Of a stretch of DNA of 64,000 nt, positions 24,276 through 32,714 are shown one piece after another. Source of the DNA: Bacteroidota bacterium (lineage in GTDB: Bacteria; Bacteroidota; Bacteroidia; NS11-12g; UBA955); NCBI GenBank assembly GCA_027621365.1, contig JAQCBH010000010.1, positions 1 to 64,000 on the forward strand, written 5' to 3'. How positions within the stretch are numbered: the stretch's first letter is position 1; each line of letters begins with the position of its first letter. The notes beneath the pieces were generated by a model. It was given only the letters and a program-made list of their open reading frames with translations, ran no database searches and was not told the DNA's origin. The position numbers and the translations under genes were made by a program.

Positions 24276-25261
24276 GGTGCAAATATAGCCTTCAAGGCCC
24301 GGCGGTTCACCTCAGAAATGGCCTCAGGTTTCAAGTCGTGGAAAAAAGGGTGCTTGCTTTTGTAAATGGAGTCGCTGTGCGTGGAGTGAAGCGCTTGTCG
24401 AGAGATGAAAAATGGAATTCGAAGCCAGGCGCAAAATGTACTTAAGGCAAAAAAGCTTTTCAGCCAAAGCCCATCCAATCGTAAGGGGGGTCGGCGAACA
24501 CCCAAATGATTGGCGATGTCGCCAAACAGCTCGGCATAGGTCATTGTCTCAGACACGCAGATCTCTCGCGTTTCCCAACGCTGCTTTTCGTATAGGTCCA
24601 GCATGTGGCGGCATACATCTTCAACGCCCACAAACCCATTAGTACCGGTGGGCATGAAGGGAATCTTGTTTTTGACCATTCGGTACAGCTGATTGCTGCC
24701 GCTGTGGCCGTCGCCAAAACCCAGAATAATGCCGGGGTTTACACAGGACGCTTGAAGCCCCTCTTCTACCCCGCGCCAGAGTTCCAATTCGGCTAGGTAC
24801 TTGGACACGGCGTAGTCGGTGTTGTATTTGCTCTCCTTGTATTCGGTGTCCTCACTGATGGGTGCGCGGCTTCCGGTTCGGCCAATAGCCGCCACCGATG
24901 AGGCAAGAATCAGCGGCTTTTGGGTTCTCAAACAGGCATTGACCACGTTTCGTGTTCCTAGCACGTTGGTTTCCATCAACTCATCAAAATCAGCCTTGCG
25001 AAAACTCACTTTAGCGGCACAATGAAACACGGCATCAACGGTGGCAAATGCCTTTTCCAATTCTTCCCCGTCTTGCAGATCCAAGTCTATCCACGTGGGT
25101 TTGGTGCTGCTGTTACGAAAGTTTCGAACGCGTTCAAACAAGGCCAGAGACGAGTGTTCGCGCTTAGCGGCTAGGACCTCGTAACCCTTTTCGAGAAGGG
25201 TGCATACAAGATGCGAGCCCAAAAAGCCTGTTGCCCCGGTGACTAATGCTCGTTGAGCCAT
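24272..25261 (-). CDS. NAD-dependent epimerase/dehydratase (extended SDR)
   Basis: A 329-residue Rossmann oxidoreductase. The NAD(P) motif GATGFLGSHL is at residues 8-17, and the active-site Tyr-Lys is in YAVSKYLAE. It resembles the dihydroflavonol-4-reductase and cinnamoyl-CoA reductase branch of extended SDRs; substrate unknown. A hydrophobic stretch near residue 270-290 (SFFALSTFCAWLRIPFFI) could be membrane-associated. It sits upstream of purQ with an ATGA overlap. A TACTTTTG box ends 4 nt before the ATG. Confidence 0.88.
   Translation of the reverse strand: MAQRALVTGATGFLGSHLVCTLLEKGYEVLAAKREHSSLALFERVRNFRNSSTKPTWIDLDLQDGEELEKAFATVDAVFHCAAKVSFRKADFDELMETNVLGTRNVVNACLRTQKPLILASSVAAIGRTGSRAPISEDTEYKESKYNTDYAVSKYLAELELWRGVEEGLQASCVNPGIILGFGDGHSGSNQLYRMVKNKIPFMPTGTNGFVGVEDVCRHMLDLYEKQRWETREICVSETMTYAELFGDIANHLGVRRPPLRLDGLWLKSFFALSTFCAWLRIPFFISRQALHSTHSDSIYKSKHPFFHDLKPEAISEVNRRALKAIFAP
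24280..24287 (-). promoter_or_regulatory. -7 box TATATTTG before purQ
   Basis: TAnnTTTG match ending 4 nt before the purQ ATG, embedded in the last codons of the SDR gene. It would give purQ an internal promoter. Confidence 0.5.
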
Positions 25262-25265
25262 GGTT

Positions 25266-25273
25266 CAAAAGTA
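25266..25273 (-). promoter_or_regulatory. -7 box TACTTTTG of the SDR gene
   Basis: TAnnTTTG match ending 4 nt before the ATG, in the divergent gap with the repeat lipoprotein. Confidence 0.6.
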
Positions 25274-25343
25274 CACCGAAGGGTGTTTGCTAAAAAACAG
25301 GTTTCAACACAAACCCAGTCAACAATCCCAATTTAAATATTAA

Positions 25344-25351
25344 TACTTTTG
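25344..25351 (+). promoter_or_regulatory. -7 box TACTTTTG of the repeat lipoprotein
   Basis: TAnnTTTG match ending 4 nt before the ATG at 25356, in an AT-rich stretch. Confidence 0.65.
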
Positions 25352-25355
25352 CGAG

Positions 25356-26975
25356 ATGAAATACGCTGCTTTTGTGCTTCTCGTTGGGTTGGCATTCGTC
25401 GCCTGCGAAAAAGAAGAGGGACTACTCTCGAAGAAAGAAAAAAAAGGAACAGGCATCCCAGTGGTGGAATGGGTTGACACCCTTAACACAGATAGCTTGT
25501 ACTACAAAAAAGCGTTTGCTCAAGCGGTTGTTGTTGCCGATAGTGGCCTCCCTGTGAGCGAACGGGGGTTCGTGATTTCTACATCTGAAGCACCTAGCAT
25601 TGACGACCCTAAAACCCAATGCGGCCAAGGCCTAGGCGTGTTTCAAGCCTTCGTTAAAAACTTGGACTATGGGCAGACCTACCATCTTCGCGCTTATGCG
25701 ATCAACGAGCTTGGGGTCGGATACAGCGAAGAACTTTCATTTGAAAGTTACAAACTAGACTTGCCTACGGTCACAGCCAAGAGCACAGTGGCCAATATTA
25801 AAATAGACGCGACAGCAGAAGTGTCTGGCGAGGTTGTTTCGTCAAACGGAGGAACAGTCACCGAGCGTGGGGTGGTTTGGTCAAGTAGCCCTAACCCAAC
25901 CATTAACGATAACAAAAAAAGCAATGGTTCTGGCTTGGGGAAATTTAGCGTTGTCCTGACTGGGCTTCAGTACAGCACAAAGTATTACTACAGGGCCTAC
26001 GCCATCAATGAAGCAGGAACCGCCTACAGTGACGAGTATTCGTTTGACAGTTATGCGCTACAGTTGGCATCTGTATCTGTTGGAAGCGCCCCTACGGTCA
26101 TTTCCCAAGGTGGAGCACAAATTACCGGAAATGTAACCTCTGCGAATGGGGGTACAGTGAGCGATCGAGGCATCGTGTGGTCGACTAGCCCCAACCCAAC
26201 AACAAACAACAAAAAAGCGAGTAGCGGAAGCGGAGTTGGCAGCTTCAACGCCACATTGTCTGGATTAAGCATCAACACAAAGTACTATTATCGGGCCTAT
26301 GCCACCAACGAGGCGGGTACCGCATATAGTTCGGAATATTCGTTCAACAGCAAAACAGTAAACCTGCCCTCTGTTTCTGTAAATAGCAGCCCCAATAGCG
26401 TGGGTTCGGGCACCGCACAAATTTCGGGCAATGCAACCTCTGCGAATGGGGGTACAATTAGCGAGCGCGGCATTGTGTGGTCGACGAGCCCCAACCCAAC
26501 AACGAGTAACAACAAAGTGAGCAGCGGTAGCGGAACAGGCACCTTTGCAGGAAACCTGTCGGGATTGAGCAACTTTACAAAATACTATTATCGGGCCTAT
26601 GCCATCAATGAGGCAGGCACCGCCTACAGTTCTGAGTACTCGTTCAATAGTTACGAACCCCCATGCACGATTAATCAAGGCACAACGGGGTCGACCTACT
26701 CCATACAGATCACGTCAAAAAGCTCTTTTCAACCAGGGGAGTCAATCAAGGTAACCATGTACAGTTCCATATATTCGTTCGGTCAGGCGTCTTCTGTGAA
26801 ACTATACAACGGCGATAACCTCGTTTATACATTTGGAAGTTGGTTGGTTTTTGACAGCAACAACAGCCGACAGTTTTCTCTGCCTAGTTCACTGGCTACA
26901 TCTAACTGCTATAACATACGGGTCTATAAAGGAAGTGATGTTTATGTATCCCCAAAATTCACCGTTAAACCCTAA
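25356..26975 (+). CDS. Lipoprotein with four fibronectin type III-like repeats
   Basis: A 539-residue exported protein with lipobox LAFVACEKE (Cys17). Four repeats of about 100 residues follow, each ending in a motif like YYRAYAINEAGTAYSSEYSF; the first (residues 35-128) is diverged and repeats 2-4 are closely similar. Each unit contains GTVSERGIVWSTSPNPT and a Ser-Gly-rich turn. The last 110 residues (from PPCTINQG) form a different beta domain. This is a surface-anchored adhesin-like or substrate-binding protein of Bacteroidota style. A second secreted gene starts 11 nt downstream, so the two probably form an operon. Confidence 0.82.
   Translation: MKYAAFVLLVGLAFVACEKEEGLLSKKEKKGTGIPVVEWVDTLNTDSLYYKKAFAQAVVVADSGLPVSERGFVISTSEAPSIDDPKTQCGQGLGVFQAFVKNLDYGQTYHLRAYAINELGVGYSEELSFESYKLDLPTVTAKSTVANIKIDATAEVSGEVVSSNGGTVTERGVVWSSSPNPTINDNKKSNGSGLGKFSVVLTGLQYSTKYYYRAYAINEAGTAYSDEYSFDSYALQLASVSVGSAPTVISQGGAQITGNVTSANGGTVSDRGIVWSTSPNPTTNNKKASSGSGVGSFNATLSGLSINTKYYYRAYATNEAGTAYSSEYSFNSKTVNLPSVSVNSSPNSVGSGTAQISGNATSANGGTISERGIVWSTSPNPTTSNNKVSSGSGTGTFAGNLSGLSNFTKYYYRAYAINEAGTAYSSEYSFNSYEPPCTINQGTTGSTYSIQITSKSSFQPGESIKVTMYSSIYSFGQASSVKLYNGDNLVYTFGSWLVFDSNNSRQFSLPSSLATSNCYNIRVYKGSDVYVSPKFTVKP
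25743..26642 (+). repeat. Three 300-bp tandem repeats within the lipoprotein gene
   Basis: Homologous positions recur at exactly 300-bp spacing, for example GTTTCGTCAAACGGAGG near 25835 and CCTCTGCGAATGGGGG near 26135 and 26435. Copies 2 and 3 share long identical stretches (such as ACTATTATCGGGCCTATGCC), so they were duplicated or homogenised recently. Spacing to the first, diverged unit is 303 bp. Confidence 0.9.
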
Positions 26976-26986
26976 ACACCTAAAAA

Positions 26987-29317
26987 ATGAAACAACTGAA
27001 CTCAATAAAACTTATTGCTCTTTTGGTACTAGGGTTGTCAAGTTTGGCATTGTCGGCCCAAGAAGCTGAAGAACCAAGCGGCCAAATCCTGAAAAACGAG
27101 ATTCAGGATGAGCTCAACAGCAAAGGCCTCAATTGGGAACAATTAGAAACGAGATACACCCAAATTGAAGCTACATCAGAAGCGGTTTATAGCCAAGAAT
27201 TGACCTTAGAGCAAGAAAGATTAAAGGGCCTCTTGGCTTCAAAAGAGACGTTGAAAGCCGAGGTCAATGATGCAAGAAACCAATGTGGCGCAATGTGGAA
27301 TAAAAAAGAACAGCAGCGCAGAGCCAGGGGGTTGGTTGTTGGTTTGGCTACAACGAACTTAGGATTCGTTGAACGAGGGCCTGTGCTGTCAGCAATGATC
27401 AATGGGGGATTCCCGACCTGTCGGTTTGTGGCATTTGACTTTGTTAAAGGAGTTTTTGTTGGGGTTGATTCTGATGGGAAAACACTGACTATCTCTGAAG
27501 GAATGTCGAACCACGCCCAATTGGTTTTGGCTATGGAAAAAACTCCTTGGGGCAAGAGTATTGAAGCCGCAACCGAGGACGAAATTGGAAAAACGCTGGA
27601 TCGTATTTTTTATAACCCCAATGACAATGTTTTGAATGCAAAGTTTGAGGAAAAACAATATCGATTGAGCGTTGTGGACCAAGAAATAGAAGAGACAAGA
27701 TTGGCCATCCAAGCGCTGCAAACGGCCCAATCCCAACTCAACGGCAAGCTTTGGAACAACCGGGTTAAAGACTCGTCACTTATTTTGTGGAGAAGAAACT
27801 ACCTTGAAGAGACTCTCGCCGAAATTGCTCAGATTGACAGCGCAAATGATGCGGAACAAAAAAGATACAAAAAGGAAGAAGCCGCATACAATGTGGAACT
27901 CAAAAAGTACAACTCAAAAATGGCCTCTTTTGGTTCTCTCAAAGTAAGCAAAGCAAGAGCTAGTTCCTTAGCCGGCTTTGCCTCTCGGTACATATACGGG
28001 TCTTCCTCTATTTTTGATCAGTATACATATTTTACTGAACTGACCGAAAGCGAAGAATACGGTTCTTGTTTGACGGCGTTTGGTTTTGATTGGGACCAGG
28101 GGTATGGTTTGTGGGGTAGTTACGTGGTAATTTTGTACAAAGGCAAACCCGTATACGCCCAAGAGTGGAGCTCCTACAACAGAATTTCGGGATCTGATCT
28201 TTCGCTCGCCATTGCCGCTTATGAAGCAACCACCGAGTTGAGTTGCCCAGTGCCACCCGATGAGCCATACGATACAGAACTTTTGGGGTATCCTCGCTTG
28301 GTTTCGACACCTGACTTTGTCTTAAATGTGAACAAAGAGGAGCCTGTTCAAAAGCCCATTTCACGTGTAACCGAAATACAAAACCTGCTGTATGTGTCTG
28401 ATGAAGACTTTGAAACTCAACATTCCCTTCTCTCAGAAAGCGCTTACAACCCCATTGCTCGCCATCAATTATTGGGAATAGAGCCATCAACCACAGTTTT
28501 TCAATCATCAAACATCAACAAAGCCTTTACAGATATGGCTCGGCTTTCTGCACTTGCAAGAATTGATTCGTTGTTGGGGTATGGGGACCAAGGTCAACTC
28601 AAGACCACCATTATGTTTTTTGGTGTAGGTAAGGCAAATGATCTTTCTTTTGAGACGCATATTTCTTCGTCTTCCATGAATATTGTAGATACAACCTCAA
28701 TGATCAGCAAAGACAATCGCGTGTTTGTTCGGAAGGATTTTTCGGTAACTCCATTTGAGCAAACACTAATCCACAAATGGACAACCACCAATCTTCATGT
28801 CTACTCTGATCATTCGGGCCTATATTCAGATTGTCAAGATGCGAGAGCCATGGCTCTTGTTCGGCTTGGTATTGGGTCTTCTGATATGCCCTATGGAGAG
28901 TTTGATTGGTCTATTAAGCAAACAATCGTAGGTGGCGACACCAGCATTGAAGTGTTATTGGTGAATCACGAGCCAACCGTAAGAGGGAGAGGCAAGGCTT
29001 TTGTTCCAGGGTTTTCAACTCATACTTCGTCTTTTAAATCTAAAGGCGGGGCGATTCGTTCAATCAACGCCTTGACGTGGATAGGTGCCGCTGCATGTGC
29101 TGTACTTGCAGAACAATTTTACCAAAACCACTTGTCTGCAACCACTTTATCGGATATCGATGCGAATTACAACCAATACAACCAATTTAGAACCTTGGGT
29201 CTTGGGCTTGGCGGGTTGGGCGCGCTGTTGACGACCTCAGACCAGCTAGTGGGTTCAAAAAAGAGAAAGAAAAATGCCCAATCGAAAAACCAACCGGGTT
29301 TGTATTTGAGTTTGTGA
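26987..29317 (+). CDS. Large secreted protein of unknown function (776 aa)
   Basis: Family not recognised. The signal peptide is near residues 1-24 (IALLVLGLSSLALSAQ). Residues 25-100 and 210-310 are rich in Glu, Lys and Gln and should form coiled coils. The middle (SLAGFASRYIYGSSSIFD to the SCPVPPDE region) has aromatic, beta-like sequence. The C-terminus has a Gly- and Ala-rich hydrophobic segment (NALTWIGAAACAVLAEQ and LGLGLGGLGALLTTSDQL), followed by a Lys-rich end. It starts 11 nt after the repeat lipoprotein, so it is probably its operon partner. A cell-envelope location is inferred; no enzyme motif is seen. Confidence 0.75.
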   Translation: MKQLNSIKLIALLVLGLSSLALSAQEAEEPSGQILKNEIQDELNSKGLNWEQLETRYTQIEATSEAVYSQELTLEQERLKGLLASKETLKAEVNDARNQCGAMWNKKEQQRRARGLVVGLATTNLGFVERGPVLSAMINGGFPTCRFVAFDFVKGVFVGVDSDGKTLTISEGMSNHAQLVLAMEKTPWGKSIEAATEDEIGKTLDRIFYNPNDNVLNAKFEEKQYRLSVVDQEIEETRLAIQALQTAQSQLNGKLWNNRVKDSSLILWRRNYLEETLAEIAQIDSANDAEQKRYKKEEAAYNVELKKYNSKMASFGSLKVSKARASSLAGFASRYIYGSSSIFDQYTYFTELTESEEYGSCLTAFGFDWDQGYGLWGSYVVILYKGKPVYAQEWSSYNRISGSDLSLAIAAYEATTELSCPVPPDEPYDTELLGYPRLVSTPDFVLNVNKEEPVQKPISRVTEIQNLLYVSDEDFETQHSLLSESAYNPIARHQLLGIEPSTTVFQSSNINKAFTDMARLSALARIDSLLGYGDQGQLKTTIMFFGVGKANDLSFETHISSSSMNIVDTTSMISKDNRVFVRKDFSVTPFEQTLIHKWTTTNLHVYSDHSGLYSDCQDARAMALVRLGIGSSDMPYGEFDWSIKQTIVGGDTSIEVLLVNHEPTVRGRGKAFVPGFSTHTSSFKSKGGAIRSINALTWIGAAACAVLAEQFYQNHLSATTLSDIDANYNQYNQFRTLGLGLGGLGALLTTSDQLVGSKKRKKNAQSKNQPGLYLSL

Positions 29318-29366
29318 TATGGGTTCAAAAACGGATACCCAGGGGTTGGTTATCTATTAATAGCCG

Positions 29367-29374
29367 TAGATTTG
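29367..29374 (+). promoter_or_regulatory. -7 box TAGATTTG of aroQ
   Basis: TAnnTTTG match 7 nt before the first ATG (29382). Confidence 0.55.
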
Positions 29375-29381
29375 GCTCGTG

Positions 29382-29807
29382 ATGAACACCATGAAGCGTT
29401 TGGCAATCGTTAACGGACCCAATTTGAACTTGCTTGGAAGCAGAGAACCTCATCTTTATGGAGGTCAATCTGTAGAGGAGCTGTTGTCAAGTTTAACTTT
29501 GCGATTCCCAGAGGTAGACTTTGTGCATTACCAAAGCAATATTGAAGGGGAACTGATTGATTTCATGCAACAATTTGCGGGTGATGGAATTGTTTTAAAT
29601 GCAGGGGGCTATTCCCACACTTCAGTGGCAATAGCTGATTGCGTTAAGGCCATTGCTGTTCCGGTCATTTCTGTTCATATCACCAACATTTACGCCCGTG
29701 AAGAAGCACGACACCACGACCTAATCTCTGCCTACAGCATGGGCCAAATTACAGGTTTGGGTACAGAGGGGTATGGGTTGGCCGTTCAGCGCTTTTTGAG
29801 CCTCTAA
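29382..29807 (+). CDS. aroQ: 3-dehydroquinate dehydratase, type II
   Basis: A 141-residue (138 from the second ATG) shikimate pathway enzyme that dehydrates 3-dehydroquinate. The type II signature NGPNLNLLGSREPHLYG is complete (Arg and Tyr of the active site), as are YQSNIEGELIDF, NAGGYSHTSVAIADC and SVHITN. The track start is a GTG; ATG at 29382 (MNTMKRL) or 29391 (MKRLAIV) is better. It stands alone between accessory genes, a core gene at a likely insertion boundary. It converges on the small membrane protein gene. Confidence 0.95.
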   Translation: MNTMKRLAIVNGPNLNLLGSREPHLYGGQSVEELLSSLTLRFPEVDFVHYQSNIEGELIDFMQQFAGDGIVLNAGGYSHTSVAIADCVKAIAVPVISVHITNIYAREEARHHDLISAYSMGQITGLGTEGYGLAVQRFLSL

Positions 29808-29823
29808 ACGACCAACTCGTAAC

Positions 29824-30168
29824 TCAAGACTCGCGTTTGTAGATAGACTGGTATACCACTGCGAAAATCAGTGTAATCAAACTATTGGCAATTACAAACA
29901 GAGGGGTTGTAAATCCAATTGTGGCGAACAGTAGGTTTACTGCAATGACCAGCCCGACAAAAAGCATGGCGACCAAGCGCAAGTTTACGCTGTGTCTTCC
30001 ATTTTCGTGAGATACAGCTAGAGCTAAAACCCAAGATATGGCAGAGGGTATTCCTGAGCCAATGATCAGCGTTTGAAGGGAATCACCCGAATAAAGAACA
30101 CTGTTTAAATAAGTGAACAAGGCTGAAAAGGCTAGTGCCAATAAAAGAGATACAGGATTGATTTTCAT
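29824..30168 (-). CDS. Small membrane protein of the SPFH cassette
   Basis: A 114-residue protein with four hydrophobic segments: LLLALAFSALFTYL, IIGSGIPSAISWVLALA, LVAMLFVGLVIAVNLLFATIGF and VIANSLITLIFAVVYQ. The start is ATG 30168 (MKINPVSLLL); the upstream track start at 30222 overlaps the PH gene for no benefit. No family recognised. It is the last gene of a run of four minus-strand genes with gaps of 3-7 nt, so it likely works with the SPFH and PH proteins at the inner membrane. Confidence 0.7.
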   Translation of the reverse strand: MKINPVSLLLALAFSALFTYLNSVLYSGDSLQTLIIGSGIPSAISWVLALAVSHENGRHSVNLRLVAMLFVGLVIAVNLLFATIGFTTPLFVIANSLITLIFAVVYQSIYKRES

Positions 30169-30175
30169 GGTTGAG

Positions 30176-30553
30176 TTATTTGCAAATGTATTTGGCAAGA
30201 GTTTTCTGCAATCCAACGACATCGATCCCTCTTTTTAATTCTTGTTTGAACGGAGTGGCCACACCAGACACCCAAATTTCTAGCTCACAATCACCGTCAA
30301 AAGTTCCGGCTGTCTCAACTAAAAAATGGGTGATGGCTCTGTATGGCAAAGAATGATACTCTTTTTTTGACCCCGTCATACCTTGAATGTCTTGCATGAT
30401 CAAGCGACGATTGGTGAACACCCATTTGTCTCTCCAGAGCTTGAATGCAGCTTCTATTTGTTCCCCTTCGCAAAGAATGGGTCCAAATTCTTTTTCCAGT
30501 TCTTCGGGCTTAAGCTCAGAGGCGTTGCCCATCAAGTTTGATAATAGTCCCAT
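30176..30553 (-). CDS. Bacterial PH domain protein
   Basis: A 125-residue soluble protein. The pattern LCEGEQIEAAFKLWRDKWVFTNRRLIMQDIQGMTGSKKEYHSLPYRAITHFLVET is a bacterial pleckstrin-homology-like domain (bPH, YvbH/YokE style). The first 25 residues add a short helix. Such domains form oligomers and often accompany membrane-stress proteins. It follows the SPFH gene by 3 nt. Molecular role unknown. Confidence 0.85.
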   Translation of the reverse strand: MGLLSNLMGNASELKPEELEKEFGPILCEGEQIEAAFKLWRDKWVFTNRRLIMQDIQGMTGSKKEYHSLPYRAITHFLVETAGTFDGDCELEIWVSGVATPFKQELKRGIDVVGLQKTLAKYICK

Positions 30554-30556
30554 GAT

Positions 30557-31900
30557 TTAACCTACTGGTGGTGGAGGAGGGGTTGGTGGTGTGGCACCGA
30601 ACATTGAGCTAACTTCTGGCATTTCTGCTGCTTTGACCCAATTGGCCATGCCAGCCTTCCAAACAAAAGATTCGGGAGTCAATTGCCCATTTTGGATCAT
30701 TTGCTGCAGTTGTTGGGCTCCAAAGGGCCCGGCGTTTTGACCATTGACAGTCACATGAACTTGTAGAGTAGGTGGTGGAGGTGGTTGGTTCATACCCGCA
30801 TTCACTTGTTGGCCCATTTGGTTCATCATTTGACCCATTTGACCACCCATGGCACCGCCCATGGCCATGCCGGTCATCATGCCGGCGACATTCATGCCGC
30901 CACCGCCGCCGCCGCCCATGTCACCCATGGCACCAAGGCTATCTGCCGCTGTTTTCAAAACTTCTGTTTGTTGGTTCAACGCATGAGCGCCCATGAAGTT
31001 GGTTTCGGTTTGCAACTTTTGAGCACGTTGCCCTTCTTCTCTTTGAATTCTCAGCGATTCTTCCATGTTTTCGGCTTGAATTCGTTGAGTATCTTGTAGG
31101 TTTTTGATGTTTACATCTGTTTGGGCCACAGTTGATTTCGTGGCCTGTTCTTGCGTAACCTTTAGAAGGGAACGATAACCATCGCTTTCTTTATCGGCTT
31201 CTATGCTGGAAAGGTCCAAGCCCTTCATGTTTACCCCAAAGTCGTCAAACAAACGAGGTTTCAAATATTCAGCAACGGCATCGTTGATGTCCATGATTTT
31301 CCGTTCCATTTGCATCACCGGTATGCCTTTGTCTTGGGGAATGTTTGTGATAACGCCCTTTACATACTTGATGACCGCATCTTTGATCTGTTTCTTAAAA
31401 TCTTCCAACTCAAAATTGATCAAGCGATTCAGCTTGATAAACCCTTGATAGTCGGTCACATTGAAGGTGATGGTACCTCTTGCAGACATGGGTACAGAAA
31501 AATCCATAAAGCGGGGATCAAACACATCAAAATAGGGTACACCAAAACGAATTTGATTGTTCCCGGCTAAGTTGATAAAATAAATTTCTGCCTGGAAAGG
31601 TGACGCACCACCAAAAGCGGCTCCAACAATGCCCGTCAGAACAGGAAAGTTGGCCGTTTTGATGGTTTCATCATAGGGCCCCATGATGTAATCATGCATG
31701 GACCCGTCTTTCTGTTTGTAAACAAAAACAGCCATTTCACCATCTTTGACTCGCAAACTTGAGCCGTAGCGAATGGCGTTTTCTTTGTTGGTTGAATTGG
31801 CTTCTCCTGACGGACGCCACTTCCATACCAAATACTCTTGTTCATCACAGCGAATGACATCCATCAATCCGCCTTCTGATTTTTTTCCAAAAAGTCCCAT
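30557..31900 (-). CDS. SPFH domain protein with C-terminal GYF_2 domain
   Basis: A 447-residue protein. Residues 1-260 resemble the SPFH/YdjI group (MGLFGKKSEGGLMDVIRCDE, NQIRFGVPYFDVFDPRFMDF, LFDDFGVNMKGLDLSSIEAD). Residues 270-310 form a Gln/Glu-rich helix, and 325-375 are a Gly-Met-rich linker (MGGAMGGQMGQMMNQMGQQ) with a poly-Pro end. Residues 380-435 are a GYF_2 (DUF4339) domain (GPFGAQQLQQMIQNGQLTPE). No transmembrane helix is seen, so it is likely a peripheral scaffold at the inner membrane. It is the core of the cassette. Confidence 0.88.
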   Translation of the reverse strand: MGLFGKKSEGGLMDVIRCDEQEYLVWKWRPSGEANSTNKENAIRYGSSLRVKDGEMAVFVYKQKDGSMHDYIMGPYDETIKTANFPVLTGIVGAAFGGASPFQAEIYFINLAGNNQIRFGVPYFDVFDPRFMDFSVPMSARGTITFNVTDYQGFIKLNRLINFELEDFKKQIKDAVIKYVKGVITNIPQDKGIPVMQMERKIMDINDAVAEYLKPRLFDDFGVNMKGLDLSSIEADKESDGYRSLLKVTQEQATKSTVAQTDVNIKNLQDTQRIQAENMEESLRIQREEGQRAQKLQTETNFMGAHALNQQTEVLKTAADSLGAMGDMGGGGGGGMNVAGMMTGMAMGGAMGGQMGQMMNQMGQQVNAGMNQPPPPPTLQVHVTVNGQNAGPFGAQQLQQMIQNGQLTPESFVWKAGMANWVKAAEMPEVSSMFGATPPTPPPPPVG

Positions 31901-31906
31901 TGTATG

Positions 31907-32623
31907 TTATTTAATTCCTAGTTCGTTGGCGTAAGCCATGATTTCTTCTAAAGTGCGCTTGTCTTCCTTCATGGAAAACTTGGCTTTCATGATGATTTGT
32001 TCGCACTTTGATTTCCACGTAGGGGCAAGATCATTGTGTGATTTGTTCTCAGGCTGGTTTTTGGTCATAAAATTCCCTTTTTGTTTCGCGTTGGGAATAG
32101 CCAAAGACAAAAACTCCAAAATGTCATCTTTGGTGTTTGGGATGGGAAATCCAGAAATAATCGACTTCTTTTTCTCTGTGATCTTATCCCCACCCAAAGC
32201 TTGGTTCATCATTGAGCCATAGACGCTGAGAATGTTGGTGCTAGCTTCTTTGCGTTCAGCCTCGCATGCGTTGAGCATTTCGAACAACTTTCCAATAGAA
32301 ACATTGGCTCCAATGTTGCTAAACTCATGGCCACAATCGGGGCATTTGGTTTGAAAAGATTGTGCAATAGCACCACAACCCGGACACTTTTTTACATCGC
32401 CAAACTTGTCTGATTTTGGCGCAGATGTTGCCGCCGCGGCAGCATCGGCTTTTTTCATGTCTGCCTGTTTTTCGAAAAGCTTAGCATCCAAAACCATTTC
32501 GAATTCATCCAAATCAATTCCTGCATCTTCTGCTTTTTTATACAGGATCTGTTTTTCCTTCTCTGTCAACTCACCATCAGCGAGTGCGAGTTCAATGAGT
32601 TTTTCTATTCTCTCGTCGTACAT
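31907..32623 (-). CDS. TerB-like helical and zinc ribbon protein
   Basis: A 238-residue protein and first gene of the cassette. The N-terminal 45 residues (LIELALADGELTEKEKQIL) match the start of TerB-like domains (acidic ADGE motif). An Ala-rich linker follows, then a zinc ribbon (CPGCGAIAQSFQTKCPDCG) near residues 79-97. The remaining 140 residues are helical, with KKSIISGFPIPNTKDDILEF and a Lys-rich end. It probably partners the SPFH protein, as zinc-ribbon proteins do in related membrane-stress operons. No enzymatic motif is seen. TATATTGG upstream is only a partial -7 box. Confidence 0.78.
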   Translation of the reverse strand: MYDERIEKLIELALADGELTEKEKQILYKKAEDAGIDLDEFEMVLDAKLFEKQADMKKADAAAAATSAPKSDKFGDVKKCPGCGAIAQSFQTKCPDCGHEFSNIGANVSIGKLFEMLNACEAERKEASTNILSVYGSMMNQALGGDKITEKKKSIISGFPIPNTKDDILEFLSLAIPNAKQKGNFMTKNQPENKSHNDLAPTWKSKCEQIIMKAKFSMKEDKRTLEEIMAYANELGIK

Positions 32624-32714
32624 AATTTGTGATTAGTTCCAATATACAGTTTTTGTTTTAAATCATGCGTTTGTTTGGGTCAACGCTTATTGAATGACTT
32701 GTGTTTTTTGTGGT

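Noticed and set aside
26265-26678. Minus-strand ORFs of 137 and 91 codons over the FN3-like repeats
   Set aside because: Repeat-period shadows of the lipoprotein gene.
28358-28371. ATTTCACGTGTAAC resembling parS
   Set aside because: Two mismatches in the core palindrome and 19 kb from the main cluster; chance is likely.
29288-29351. Inverted repeat AACCAACC ... GGTTGGTT after the 776-aa gene
   Set aside because: The arms are about 48 nt apart, and no T-run follows, so a terminator is not supported.
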